Source: Paenibacillus sp.
Lineage (GTDB): Bacteria; Bacillota; Bacilli; Paenibacillales; Paenibacillaceae
Direction of reading: 5' to 3'
Length of the DNA stretch: 44,563 nucleotides
Assembly (NCBI GenBank): GCA_031254035.1
Contig: JAIRVF010000027.1
Span: forward strand, 1-44,563
In this document: positions 8,153-16,562 of the stretch, piece by piece
Layout of the letters: each line of letters begins with the position of its first letter
Numbering within the stretch: the first letter of the stretch is position 1
Notes under the pieces: model-generated
What the model was told of the DNA's origin: nothing
What the model saw: only the letters and a program-made list of their open reading frames with translations
The model's database searches: none
Translations under genes and position numbers: made by a program

Positions 8153-8791
8153 TTAAAGCCTTTTCATAATATCTTTCTTCTTCAGACCATTCTTTTTAGC
8201 TCTTGCATGCCAAAAAGAGTGTGTTGCTGCATATCGCCAGGCAAAGCGTGGGAAATTGGGACTGAACAGCAAGGTTTCATCACTACCATGCGTATGTATA
8301 TTTTTTGCCAGACTTTCCATTGCTCGTCCTAGATTTTTTAAAGGACCCTGGCCAAGTGGTACCTTTTCGATAAAACCCATCATTTCACCAGCGCCTTGTC
8401 CGATTCCTTGTCCAAAATGAAGGCCGGATCGTATGCACCAGTTTTTGATGATTTCAAGAGCAATGCAAGTTTGCTTCCCCTCATAAAATCCATTGTTTAC
8501 AATGGCATAAACATAAATTTCCCTTTTCCGTTCTGCTTTCATATACCCTTCAAGCGTAGTCAGCATCCTTAATAAATGCGACGGTATTGCATCGAAGTAT
8601 AGAGGGAATGCAATAATCAGTGTATCCATGTGGCAAAGCTCGATGTATTGCTCATTGGTAAGCGGTTTTTTATTCATGTTATAGTGCGCTATTTCATGCT
8701 CGGAGATTATGAGTGGTTCAAGTGCTTTGAGCATCCTGCCTGAATTGCTTTTTCCTAACTTGGGGCTTCCATTAATCATAGCGATTCTCAC
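8153..8791 (-). CDS. NAD(P)H-dependent FMN reductase-like flavodoxin-fold protein
   Basis: The 212-residue flavodoxin-fold protein begins MRIAMINGSPKLGKSNSGRM, where NGSPKLGKSNS is the typical FMN phosphate-binding loop after strand 1. The segment LIIAFPLYFDAIPSHLLRML around residue 58 is the second flavin-contact loop (P-L-Y-x-D-x-x-P). The start is GTG; its G overlaps the TAG stop of the preceding gene (TAGTG), so translation is coupled. It is the third gene of a TetR-flavoprotein-flavoprotein operon, and probably reduces quinones or other electrophiles under TetR control. The substrate is unknown. Confidence 0.8.
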   Translation of the reverse strand: MRIAMINGSPKLGKSNSGRMLKALEPLIISEHEIAHYNMNKKPLTNEQYIELCHMDTLIIAFPLYFDAIPSHLLRMLTTLEGYMKAERKREIYVYAIVNNGFYEGKQTCIALEIIKNWCIRSGLHFGQGIGQGAGEMMGFIEKVPLGQGPLKNLGRAMESLAKNIHTHGSDETLLFSPNFPRFAWRYAATHSFWHARAKKNGLKKKDIMKRL

Positions 8792-9291
8792 TATATAACC
8801 TTGATTGCTTGTACGCTGTTATGGAAATATATCTTGTTTCCTATGGAATTTAAGTTCACGCTATTCGCCGCAACCAGAGCTTGTGCGGTTTCCTTTTCTG
8901 CTTTAGTTATGTCATTGCCATAAAAATATACCGACAGCGTGAATTTGTTATCATACCGGAATCGGTGATGAGTCTCTCCATTTTTGATCACAAAATAAGG
9001 CAGAAGATATGGTAAGCTCCTATCCACAATATTGCATACAAAAGGGCTGTAGCTCCCATAAACACATTTACTGATGATAACCAGCTCATGGCATTTGGAT
9101 AGAAGTTCCCCCATATTGTCATAACCGTCCTTTATAACGCATTCTCCCGGTGTTCTGATCCAGCATCCAAAGCAACCAATGCATTTACGGATTGTGCCAT
9201 TGTCTGATATAACCGTTACGTCTGTATTTTGGTTTTCATACAACGCCATGAATTCTTGTTGATTCAAATCATGTATAATCATTTTCATCAT
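8791..9291 (-). CDS. Flavodoxin family protein with Cys-rich motif
   Basis: The 166-residue protein has the CIGCFGCWIRTPGECVIKD motif (about residues 37-55), typical of the iron-sulfur-flavoprotein/flavodoxin branch. YGSYSPFVCNIVDRSLPYLLP around residue 98 matches the conserved Y-G-x-x-S-x-x-K/C-x-x-x-D-R segment. The first strand (MIIHDL) lacks the usual FMN phosphate loop, so flavin binding may be weak or shared with the next protein. AAGGAG lies just upstream of the ATG, which overlaps the TetR stop by 4 bases (ATGA). It may act together with the second flavoprotein encoded immediately after it. Confidence 0.75.
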   Translation of the reverse strand: MMKMIIHDLNQQEFMALYENQNTDVTVISDNGTIRKCIGCFGCWIRTPGECVIKDGYDNMGELLSKCHELVIISKCVYGSYSPFVCNIVDRSLPYLLPYFVIKNGETHHRFRYDNKFTLSVYFYGNDITKAEKETAQALVAANSVNLNSIGNKIYFHNSVQAIKVI

Positions 9292-9875
9292 TCTATCTCC
9301 TTAATACAATTGTTTATAAAAACTTTACTCCAGTCCCCGGAATATCGGATAGCAGGATTGGTAAGCATCGAGGCTATGCCGTGTACCATTGACCAAAGAG
9401 CAATCAATTTTTCTGAATACGCTTCCTCTGGTAACCCTAAATTATGAAACATTTGATACGCCGTTGTCCTAAATAAAGCAAATGGCGGATAATCATTGGC
9501 GTTATCATTGTCCAAATCAATGGTTAATCCGGAGTGATAGAAAAGGAACTGAAAATATTGCGGATTTTCAATGAAAAAGGGAATATAAGCCTGCCCAAGC
9601 AGTGAGGTCGCTTCGAGACTGTTTTCCTGTCCACGAATTGATGTACGCATTTTCTCCACAAATCGCTCCGTTACATGCTCGCCCATGGCATATATCAATT
9701 CGTCTACGTCTTTAAAATGACTGTATGGTGCAGCATGACTGACGTTGCATTTCGCTGCGACCTTACGCAGGGAAAAACCTTTTAAACCATCTTCATTAAT
9801 AAGCTCTATACCAGCTTCTATAAGTTTATTTCGCAAATCACCGTGATGATATGGTTTTTCTTTCATTTGATACAT
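9288..9875 (-). CDS. TetR-family transcriptional regulator
   Basis: A DNA-binding helix-turn-helix at the N-terminus (LIEAGIELINEDGLKGFSLR, KVAAKCNVSHAAPYSHFKDV) is followed by a ligand-binding helical domain; the C-terminal part resembles TetR_C_33/WHG types. The start is placed at the ATG at 9875 (GGGAAGGG just upstream), with ATG 9866 as an alternative. The open frame runs further up to 9920, but that part overlaps the promoter and operator. It is the first gene of a three-gene translationally coupled operon with two flavoproteins and very probably represses that operon through the inverted repeat at 9901-9927. Confidence 0.88.
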   Translation of the reverse strand: MYQMKEKPYHHGDLRNKLIEAGIELINEDGLKGFSLRKVAAKCNVSHAAPYSHFKDVDELIYAMGEHVTERFVEKMRTSIRGQENSLEATSLLGQAYIPFFIENPQYFQFLFYHSGLTIDLDNDNANDYPPFALFRTTAYQMFHNLGLPEEAYSEKLIALWSMVHGIASMLTNPAIRYSGDWSKVFINNCIKEIE

Positions 9876-9900
9876 ACTCCCTTCCCTATAACTTGACACT

Positions 9901-9935
9901 GTAAAGATTATAAGAAACAATCTTTACATTGTTAA
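9901..9935 (-). promoter_or_regulatory. Promoter and probable TetR operator of the flavoprotein operon
   Basis: On the minus strand, TTAACA (9930-9935) and TATAAT (9907-9912) are separated by exactly 17 bases. A perfect inverted repeat, GTAAAGATT (9901-9909) and AATCTTTAC (9919-9927), covers the spacer and the -10. This is the classic layout of an autorepressed TetR operon. Confidence 0.75.
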
Positions 9936-10055
9936 GTTTAAAAGGCATAAAAGGCACAATGTTTCCATCTGAGCCATCCATGCTTATATTTGTGCGACTA
10001 GCATGATATTAGCGCCTTCTTTGAGACACTTACACAATTCAACTATAGTTTCCCG

Positions 10056-10511
10056 TTAGAGCCTCGCGAACGTGATGTAATCGACTTGGACAGGTTCTGC
10101 CGATTCGATCCGAAGTGCCCGGTTAATCTGTCCCCGGTGGTATTGCCCATGTAAGAGGACCTGCAACAGGATGTCCCGGACGGACGTTCGGAACGGAACC
10201 CCACTCTGGTTCGCATAGTCGATCATCTCGTCCAAATCGGATTCCTCGATCCCTTCGATATAGACGCGATATTGCTCGGCGTTTTCTTCGAACATTGTCT
10301 TGATCGCCGTCAGATCTTCCGCTTCCTCCCACAACGAATATTGCGCGCTGCCTTTGCCCTGCAATCGGGACAGCCAGACTCGTTCCGCTACCGCGACGTG
10401 CCGAACCAGCTTCAGAAGGTCCTTGTTCTTTATCTCACTATCCTCGAGCGCGTCCAAGATGCGTCCATCCGCCCAGTACAGGTGGTCCATCATGCGTTTG
10501 ATCGTCTTCAT
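10056..10511 (-). CDS. DinB family protein (putative metal-dependent enzyme)
   Basis: The 151-residue four-helix protein starts MKTIKRMMDHLYWADGRILD, a typical DinB N-terminus. The metal-site histidines are visible in RHVAVAERVWL (about 38) and LLHGQYHRGQINRAL (about 122-136); the final HxxxH pair is diagnostic. Family members include bacillithiol- or mycothiol-dependent transferases, and many have unknown function. GAGGGGGA lies 8 bases before the ATG. The base composition is richer in G+C than the flanking barstar and TetR genes. It is the first of two DinB genes in the window (see 43586). Confidence 0.85.
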   Translation of the reverse strand: MKTIKRMMDHLYWADGRILDALEDSEIKNKDLLKLVRHVAVAERVWLSRLQGKGSAQYSLWEEAEDLTAIKTMFEENAEQYRVYIEGIEESDLDEMIDYANQSGVPFRTSVRDILLQVLLHGQYHRGQINRALRIESAEPVQVDYITFARL

Positions 10512-10539
10512 TTCGGTTTCCCCCTCTTCGTCTCATCGA

Positions 10540-11289
10540 TCATCGATAAACTACTTTTACTCCATTGCCTGAAAGTATTTTATGTAAAAAGAAAATGAAT
10601 TCTGCATGATCTATTAATTCAGCTTCAAAAGATTTATGAAAGTTTATCCACTCTAATGTAAAAGGAGGAACTAAGCCGAAATCTCCACATAAGCAATCTT
10701 CAAAACCATTCAGACAAGCTCCATAATAACCAAAAGGACCATTTACTGCTTCTCCAAGAGCAATATAAAAAGTCTCCCGATCCTGGATAAGCTCTCCATC
10801 AATTGTGATAACTTGTTCTTTATCTCTTAATGTGTGAAATTCCCTACTTCTTAAACGTAGAACCTGTAACCAAGCACGTTTCTCCTCAAGTGTACAGCTT
10901 ACCCATTGTCCAAGTTCATTAGGGTTGTCACGCAGTTTTTCCCAAACTTCATAAGCGAATGGTAATGGATCTTCTCCGAAATAACCAGTTATCTCGATTT
11001 GGGCATCTTGTAAACTCTCCATCCGCTTGATGTTCATCTTCTTATTAGTGGTAAAATAATATCCCCCTAGGATCGTACCATTCCTGCTTATGAAATTGAT
11101 ATCGAAGTTTGAGAGGCATATTTTAGGTGCGTCATTAAATTCTTCCATTAGCTTAAAATCGTATAAAATAAGGGTTGACCAACACTCATCATCTCTTTTA
11201 GGAAATTCATTTTGTAATCCACTAACCTCTTTGCAGAACCCCAAAACTTTACCACTTTCATTGTCTATAATGGAAAATTTATAACCCAT
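10540..11289 (-). CDS. Barstar-like (ribonuclease inhibitor) C-terminal domain protein
   Basis: The protein has 249 residues. The C-terminal ~90 (from VITIDGELIQDRETFYIALG) match the barstar fold order: strand, helix, GPFGYYGACLNGFEDCLCGDF, then FTLEWINFHKSF and a final helix-strand (VKVVYR). These correspond to the barnase-contacting helix region and the LEW core of barstar. The N-terminal ~150 residues form a separate uncharacterised domain. The family inhibits barnase-type RNases; here it may be an immunity or antitoxin protein, but no RNase gene is adjacent. A TGGAGG ribosome site precedes the ATG. Confidence 0.72.
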   Translation of the reverse strand: MGYKFSIIDNESGKVLGFCKEVSGLQNEFPKRDDECWSTLILYDFKLMEEFNDAPKICLSNFDINFISRNGTILGGYYFTTNKKMNIKRMESLQDAQIEITGYFGEDPLPFAYEVWEKLRDNPNELGQWVSCTLEEKRAWLQVLRLRSREFHTLRDKEQVITIDGELIQDRETFYIALGEAVNGPFGYYGACLNGFEDCLCGDFGLVPPFTLEWINFHKSFEAELIDHAEFIFFLHKILSGNGVKVVYR

Positions 11290-11325
11290 AGATAACCTCC
11301 AGCACCAAATCGCTAAGTAATATTC

Positions 11326-11394
11326 TTATATCCACGTTCGAAACGAGTTATTGACCATCTTAACATTGTTCATTTCTGCCCAATTCCTCAACAT
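11326..11394 (-). CDS. Possible 22-residue small ORF upstream of the barstar-like gene
   Basis: An ATG at 11392-11394 is preceded by GGGGAGGAGCT and encodes MLRNWAEMNNVKMVNNSFRT plus two more residues before TAA. It ends 36 bases before the barstar-like gene on the same strand. The ribosome site is good but the length is within chance. It could be a leader peptide or the head of a deleted gene. The rest of 11290-11560 shows nothing recognisable. Confidence 0.22.
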   Translation of the reverse strand: MLRNWAEMNNVKMVNNSFRTWI

Positions 11395-11561
11395 AGCTCC
11401 TCCCCTATTCAAACCCCTTATCTAAATATACCACATTGGAACTATCCTGCTCGTTAGTTACGTAACAAAGGATGAGATGAATTTGAGTTGTAAATGGGAA
11501 AGTATGCCTTAGTGTATGCACTATCGCAGGTTTTGCCGTTTGTGACAGCGTTTTACCTTAA

Positions 11562-11577
11562 ATGAAATAATATTTCG
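11562..11577. promoter_or_regulatory. Palindrome upstream of the amidase promoter (possible operator)
   Basis: ATGAAATAATATTTCG contains the GAAATA-N-TATTTC palindrome and sits 16 bases before the -35 box. It is identical to the element at 4631-4646. RpiR/MurR-type regulators of cell-wall recycling use similar TGAAA-TTTCA sites, which would suit an amidase gene; this is inference. Confidence 0.3.
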
Positions 11578-11592
11578 ACATTTTATTTCCAA

Positions 11593-11621
11593 TTGGAATT
11601 TTAAACCTAAAATAATATAAT
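11593..11621 (+). promoter_or_regulatory. Sigma-A promoter of the amidase gene
   Basis: TTGGAA (11593-11598) and TATAAT (11616-11621) are separated by 17 bases, about 120 bases before the TTG start codon. The long leader between them could be translated in frame but has no ribosome site of its own. Confidence 0.65.
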
Positions 11622-11742
11622 GGTGATGCGAGACCACTTTATGGAAAGCGTGGTGAATGAGGGAATACTTAAAAAACAGAAGGCTGTAAGTCATTCGAAA
11701 ATCAATCTGAGTCTTCATCATTCTTATCGGGGAGGGAATTTA

Positions 11743-13701
11743 TTGAAATTACTGAGAATAATCCAATTGAAAAAGCTGTCAGTTGCACTCACCGCCACCT
11801 CACTGGTATTTGCCGGATTCACACCTGTACTTCCTGCTTCGTTCAAGGCTCTACCTGCTGTTTATGCGGAACAAGACCAGACGAATTCATTGCAAGAAGT
11901 CTTCGAATCCGCGGCAAAAGAATTTGGAGTACCTGTAAGCATTTTGATGTCCGTTTCCTACAACTTTTCCAGGTGGGAACAACATCATGGAGAGCCCAGT
12001 ACTTCAGGTGGATACGGTATCATGCATTTGACTGAATTGCCGCAACAGGATAACGAAGATAACTCATCAAATAATCCGAGCCTTCATACCCTGTCAACGG
12101 CGGCACAGCTACTAGGGGTCGATCCGGACGTTTTGAAGCAGGATCCGGTGAGCAACATTCGGGGCGGGGCCGCATTGCTGGCGAAATACGCACAGGAAAC
12201 CCTGGGCAAATTGCCGGAATCCGAATCTGATTGGTATGGTGCCATTGCCAAATACAGCGGTTCCCAAGATTCGGGAGCAGCCCTTGAGTTTGCTAATAAT
12301 GTATATGATACGATTCAGCAGGGGATGTCTCGGCAAACTTCCGATGGACAGATGCTTGTTCTTCCATCCAAGGAAGTAAAGCCTAACATGAATACTGTTC
12401 AACCGCTAAATCTTCGTCCATCGAAACCCGATAACGCCGAGTGCCCCCGGAATCTCAACTGCAATTTTGTTCCTGCAGCTTATCAGCAAAACGGGGATGA
12501 TCCGTCGGATTATTCCAATTATGATCTTGCCGACCGTCCGAAATTTGGTCCTGATATCCGTTATATTGTCATCCATGACACCGAAGAAACCTATCAGGAT
12601 ACGCTCAATATCTTCACCAATCCGGATTCATATGTCAGCATTCACTATGTTGTCCGTTCGTCAGACGGCAAAATCACGCAGATAGTTAAGAATAAGGATT
12701 TACCGTGGCATGCAGGCAACTGGTATTTCAATATGCACGCCATTGGCATCGAGCATGAGGGCTTCGCTATGGAGGGGGCAACTTGGTTCACCGAGCGAAT
12801 GTACCGTTCTACTGCTGAATTGGTTCATTATCTGGCGGATAAATACAATATTCCACTCGATCGAGCCCATATTTTCGGTCATAATGAAATTCCAGGTCTG
12901 ACTCCGGCACGTCAAGGTCTTATGCATCAGGATCCCGGCCCTTTCTGGGATTGGGAGCATTACATGGAGTTAGTAGGAGCACCGCTCCCATCCAAACATA
13001 ACATCAAAGACATTGTGACAATCAAACCTGACTTTAGGACCAATTTGCCAGATATCAATGATGCGCCTGCTCAGCCTTCTAACTTCGTTTACTTATATAA
13101 AGAGCCTAACTTTAACGCTGATCTGATTGATGATCCCGCCCTTGTCAATGAAAACAAAAAAGACGGGTTCAGCATAGGAGCCAAAGCTACCGTAGGGCAA
13201 ACCTTCTCACTTGCCGACAAACAGGGGGATTGGACCGCTATCTGGTTCGGTGGACAAAAGGCGTGGTTCTATAACCCGAAAGGTATGAATACCGTTGCAG
13301 GCAAGGGGACGCTAATTACTCCGAAAGCTGGCATATCTTCCATTCCGGTTTATGGTGCAGCCTATCCAGAAGCCGCAGCATATCCTGCCGATATCAAGCC
13401 TACGCTGGTTCCTCTGCAGTACACCATTTCGCTAGGACAATCGTATATTGCCGTGGATAAAAACAAAGGCGATTATTACTATGCTCCGGTATTCACAAAT
13501 GACCCATATGCAACCAATAAGCTGGTCAAGGGCAAAGAAGAGTTCTACCGGATATACTTTAACCATCGCTTCGCTTTTGTAAAAGTCTCTGATGTCGTGA
13601 AGGTACAGAAGCAGCACGAGAATGGCAATGACCAAGGGAATGACAATGGAAATCATAACGGAAATGACAATGACAATAACAATGGGAATGACAATAACTA
13701 A
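11743..13701 (+). CDS. Secreted N-acetylmuramoyl-L-alanine amidase with lysozyme-like N-terminal module
   Basis: The protein has 652 residues from a TTG start with GGGGAGGG seven bases upstream. It has a signal peptide (1 to about 42, ending VYAEQ). A lysozyme/transglycosylase-like helical module follows at about 48-195 (FGVPVSILMSVSYNFSRWEQ, YGIMHLTE, GGAALLAKYA). An Amidase_2 zinc module spans about 269-410, with zinc ligands expected at the His of YIVIHDTEE and the His of MHQDPGPFWDW and with the GIEHEGF core. A beta-rich SH3-like cell-wall region follows, then a low-complexity Gly/Asn/Asp/His tail. It probably cuts the bond between MurNAc and the stem peptide. An in-frame ATG exists at 11620, but its N-terminus would bury the signal peptide. 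Confidence 0.88.
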   Translation: MKLLRIIQLKKLSVALTATSLVFAGFTPVLPASFKALPAVYAEQDQTNSLQEVFESAAKEFGVPVSILMSVSYNFSRWEQHHGEPSTSGGYGIMHLTELPQQDNEDNSSNNPSLHTLSTAAQLLGVDPDVLKQDPVSNIRGGAALLAKYAQETLGKLPESESDWYGAIAKYSGSQDSGAALEFANNVYDTIQQGMSRQTSDGQMLVLPSKEVKPNMNTVQPLNLRPSKPDNAECPRNLNCNFVPAAYQQNGDDPSDYSNYDLADRPKFGPDIRYIVIHDTEETYQDTLNIFTNPDSYVSIHYVVRSSDGKITQIVKNKDLPWHAGNWYFNMHAIGIEHEGFAMEGATWFTERMYRSTAELVHYLADKYNIPLDRAHIFGHNEIPGLTPARQGLMHQDPGPFWDWEHYMELVGAPLPSKHNIKDIVTIKPDFRTNLPDINDAPAQPSNFVYLYKEPNFNADLIDDPALVNENKKDGFSIGAKATVGQTFSLADKQGDWTAIWFGGQKAWFYNPKGMNTVAGKGTLITPKAGISSIPVYGAAYPEAAAYPADIKPTLVPLQYTISLGQSYIAVDKNKGDYYYAPVFTNDPYATNKLVKGKEEFYRIYFNHRFAFVKVSDVVKVQKQHENGNDQGNDNGNHNGNDNDNNNGNDNN

Positions 13702-13759
13702 ACAACGCGTCAGGATATCCCATAACGTACTGGATCATAAGTGAGTTAATTGGATGAAC

Positions 13760-13796
13760 AAAATGAGACTTTCCCTTTTGGGAAAGCCTCATTTTT
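13760..13796 (+). terminator. Rho-independent terminator of the amidase gene
   Basis: AATGAG-CTTTCCC and GGGAAAG-CTCATT arms around a TTTT loop are followed by TTTTT. It lies 60 bases past the stop codon. Confidence 0.85.
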
Positions 13797-13924
13797 GCTG
13801 ATGAAGAGTAGTTAGGCTCACTATTTTATTTGCATCGACAAGTTTTATCGCATCCATTTGTTGAGGGACCAGCACTCTTACTTTTGATAATAGGATCAAT
13901 TTCAAGGCGAAAATCCTCTGATTC

Positions 13925-14506
13925 TCATGCTTCAAAATGATATTCCATATCCCCATCCATTGCAGCTGGTGTATCTCCCGTTTTCCGAAAGTCATGGGCG
14001 TACAGGAGTTGAAAATCCCCAAAATCCAATTGTTTATAGAACTCGAAGCAAGGAAAACCGTCATGGCTGCCCTTCACCAGTAAAGTGCCATCCTTATGCG
14101 CGGTAATTTGCAAAGAGTAGTCTACCGTCGGTGCATCAGGACGAAGCGGATGGCTCGCACTCGCTCGCATGGTTAATGAGACACTATCCCCGTTCCACAC
14201 TTCATCTTCAACCAGAATCCCGTCTGTAGAGGCTTTTCCTTGCTTGTATTCGACGGACCCGTCTGGAGCTGTCATTTTGAGCACGGTGACACCCGTATCG
14301 GCAAAAGTTGTAATTCGCTCCTTAACGAAGTCGATGACGACTTCCTGCTCCACTCGGCAACGTCCAGTGTTCACCGCGTATGGGGTGAATTCCCTGGCAT
14401 CTGCCTGATATTCATAAGTATAGCCTGTAGACGGATCCTGAATTGGAGGCAGATAAAGCATACCGCCGATAAACACACTTCCACGAATTTTGATGATTTC
14501 TGCCAT
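13925..14506 (-). CDS. DUF3238-like protein
   Basis: This 193-residue, beta-rich soluble protein has no signal peptide. Features recalled from the DUF3238 family are an N-terminal strand (IIKIRGSVFIGG), a DAREFTPYAVNTGRCRVEQE segment, FADTGVTVLKMTAPDGSVEY, and the near-invariant KGSHDGFPCFEFYKQL before the last strands. The function of the family is unknown. AAAGGGG precedes the ATG. It stands alone on the minus strand between the amidase terminator and a remnant. The family assignment rests on remembered motif similarity and should be confirmed by a profile search. Confidence 0.65.
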   Translation of the reverse strand: MAEIIKIRGSVFIGGMLYLPPIQDPSTGYTYEYQADAREFTPYAVNTGRCRVEQEVVIDFVKERITTFADTGVTVLKMTAPDGSVEYKQGKASTDGILVEDEVWNGDSVSLTMRASASHPLRPDAPTVDYSLQITAHKDGTLLVKGSHDGFPCFEFYKQLDFGDFQLLYAHDFRKTGDTPAAMDGDMEYHFEA

Positions 14507-14643
14507 AATAGCAACCCCTTTATACAGATATTAATAGTATTCGTTGGTGGTTACCAATATTCCCCTTTCCCCGAACTCATTGCAATGATACATTGCTCTC
14601 CTGATTAAAGTTCATCTCCATTTTTCAATATTGGATAGATAAA

Positions 14644-14869
14644 TTATGTATCTATTGAGCTAGTTTTGAAATATTGATAAATAAGCTTAATCCCATCCTC
14701 AATCTCTTCTTTTTCGTAAACATTTATACGATTTGATTCGTAGACGCTCTTCCAAACCTTCTAACTTTATGAAAAAAGGCGTTAATCCATCTTTCTCAAA
14801 AAATCACTCAATGACATCGAATTCAAACAAACCATTTTCAATATTTAAATCTATATTTTCATAAAGAAG
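14644..14869 (-). pseudogene. Decayed small gene with an internal stop and a frameshift
   Basis: In the 14507-15032 gap the minus strand reads a protein-like segment, ENIDLNIENGLFEFDVIE, then TGA (14804-14806, where TGG would give Trp). It continues FFEKDGLTPFFIKLEG in the same frame. After a one-base shift near 14755 it goes on as VWKSVYESNRINVYEKEEIE and DGIKLIYQYFKTSSIDT before a stop. The pieces join into one plausible protein of about 75 residues. The family was not recognised. The rest of the gap holds only a short GAAGCCG/CGGCTTC hairpin near 14866-14883. Confidence 0.45.
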
Positions 14870-15032
14870 CCGGATTCGGCTTCTTTGCTGGCCCCCAGAA
14901 GGCCCTCTCGTCCACAACAAAGTATAATTTCCCGCTACGTTCATCATCTAACTGATCTAAATAACCGTTCTTGGTAATCTGTCGGCAAGTAATGTACTTC
15001 TATACGATGATGTGCGCTATTTTTTCTCCGTC

Positions 15033-15794
15033 TCATTCCGCTACGATTGCGACCGGACGGGCCCAGCCGGCACTCGCCATTTCTACTTTAATCGGAAAGC
15101 AGCAGACTTTGAAGCCAAACGGCTTCGGAATTTTCTCCAAATTGGCCAGCTTTTCGATCTGGCAATATTCCCGGTCCTTGCCAACATAATGTGCTGCCCA
15201 CAGAACACCTTCCCTCGGCTGCTTTTTATACTCATCGGCCTGCAAGTTGAGTGGAATATCCCAGCCCCAGCCGTCAGTACCGACTACCTTGACGCCTTGG
15301 TCTAGAAGCCACAGTGTGGCAGCAGCCGATACTCCGGCATGCAGGAATGCATAATGCTCGTGGTACAACCGTTTGTCCGCATCGCTCCGGATGAGAACGA
15401 TATCGAGTGGTTTCAGCGTATATTCGATTCGTTTCAGTTCAGCGATCAGGTCATCCGTCGTAATCTCGTAACCCGGTGGCTTCGCGCTGAAATCAAGCAC
15501 TACGCCGTCGGAATAAAACCATTCGAGTGGCAGTTCGTCAATCTTCCTAGCAGGCTTCCCTTCCGAAGTCGGCCAGTAATGCCAAGGCGCGTCGATATGA
15601 GTACCCGCATGCGTATTTATCGTCACTGTTTCCGTCGCCCATGCCTTGCTCTCCGGAAAATCCTCTTGCTTGAGGCCAAGTATCGCCGCTGCTTGCAGCG
15701 CCCCGTCTTCATGGGATGCATATTCAATCTTAGCAGGCAACGGCTCACGGATACGCGGACTAATTGGCACACTCAAATCAATAAGCTTCATCAT
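15033..15794 (-). CDS. Cyclase-family metal-dependent hydrolase (kynurenine formamidase-like)
   Basis: The 253-residue protein begins MMKLIDLSVPISPRIREPLP. The signature HAGTHIDAPWHYWP (around residue 70) is the HxGTHxD metal-binding motif of the cyclase/kynurenine formamidase fold; the later VLIRSDADKRLY and GVKVVGTDGWGWDIPL segments also fit. Family members hydrolyse N-formylkynurenine, isatin or related cyclic amides. No tryptophan-degradation genes are adjacent, so the substrate is open. The start is set at ATG 15794 (AAGGTGGGG upstream); the open frame extends 30 codons further without a ribosome site. Confidence 0.82.
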   Translation of the reverse strand: MMKLIDLSVPISPRIREPLPAKIEYASHEDGALQAAAILGLKQEDFPESKAWATETVTINTHAGTHIDAPWHYWPTSEGKPARKIDELPLEWFYSDGVVLDFSAKPPGYEITTDDLIAELKRIEYTLKPLDIVLIRSDADKRLYHEHYAFLHAGVSAAATLWLLDQGVKVVGTDGWGWDIPLNLQADEYKKQPREGVLWAAHYVGKDREYCQIEKLANLEKIPKPFGFKVCCFPIKVEMASAGWARPVAIVAE

Positions 15795-16050
15795 GCCCCA
15801 CCTTCCCTTTCCTTCAAAATAACACATATTATACCAATCCATACTAACTAACGATAGACCAACGTCATTCTGTAGTTTCAACAACTTAAATATTGAACGA
15901 GATCATTCATTCTACTCTTTCTGAATTGGCAAAAGGAAATAATCTTGATTAGTTATCCGTTCTGTTATCACCTCACATCCGGACTGAAAACCTGAGGCGG
16001 CAAGAGATGAAGTAATTCTAAGGGAAATTAATAATAATGAAAGGTGTTAT

Positions 16051-16389
16051 TCAACAATACACTTCTATAGTGAAGCCTCCGGGTGCTTTTACATAAAAAG
16101 TATAGGCATGCGCGTGTGTTGGAGAAGTAACTTCAAATCCATCTTCTTGCAATCGTTGATGGATTTTGTTCACATCCTCTTCATTTTTTTGAGGAAATCC
16201 AATGTGGAATGTTTTTGGATAGTTAGCCGCTGTTCCTTTCATTAAGCTAAGGACAAATTTATCGTCATCAAACATCACTGCAAAGTTATTTCCACGCGTT
16301 CTTCCACATGTTAGACCAAAATAAGTTTCTAAAAATTCTTTGGTAGCAGAGACATCTGGAACGGTTAAATTGAGATGATGGATTTTCAT
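16051..16389 (-). CDS. VOC (glyoxalase/bleomycin resistance) superfamily protein
   Basis: The 112-residue single VOC module has a beta-alpha-beta-beta-beta pattern that starts MKIHHLNLTVPDVSATKEFL and ends GGFTIEVYC. The early His and the C-terminal Glu are at the usual metal-ligand positions. FEVTSPTHAHAYTFYVKAPG is the typical penultimate region. AAGGAAGGGTG precedes the ATG. Family members include thiol transferases, dioxygenases and drug-binding proteins; which applies here is unclear. It is monocistronic. Confidence 0.85.
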   Translation of the reverse strand: MKIHHLNLTVPDVSATKEFLETYFGLTCGRTRGNNFAVMFDDDKFVLSLMKGTAANYPKTFHIGFPQKNEEDVNKIHQRLQEDGFEVTSPTHAHAYTFYVKAPGGFTIEVYC

Positions 16390-16562
16390 TCTTTCACCCT
16401 TCCTTGATTTTGTTGATGAAATGACTGTCTTTCTAAATCATATGATAAAGATATAAATATTACCATTAAACCCTAAATTCCGGCCTACCATCCACCAGAT
16501 AACACCTACTTCTGTCCAATCCCTAAGCCTCTTTAATGCCTCTATGATGCCTTTATATCTCT

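Noticed and set aside
13789..14064. Minus-strand open frame beside the DUF3238-like gene
   Set aside because: It overlaps the C-terminus of the better-supported 13925-14506 gene in another frame and includes the amidase terminator.
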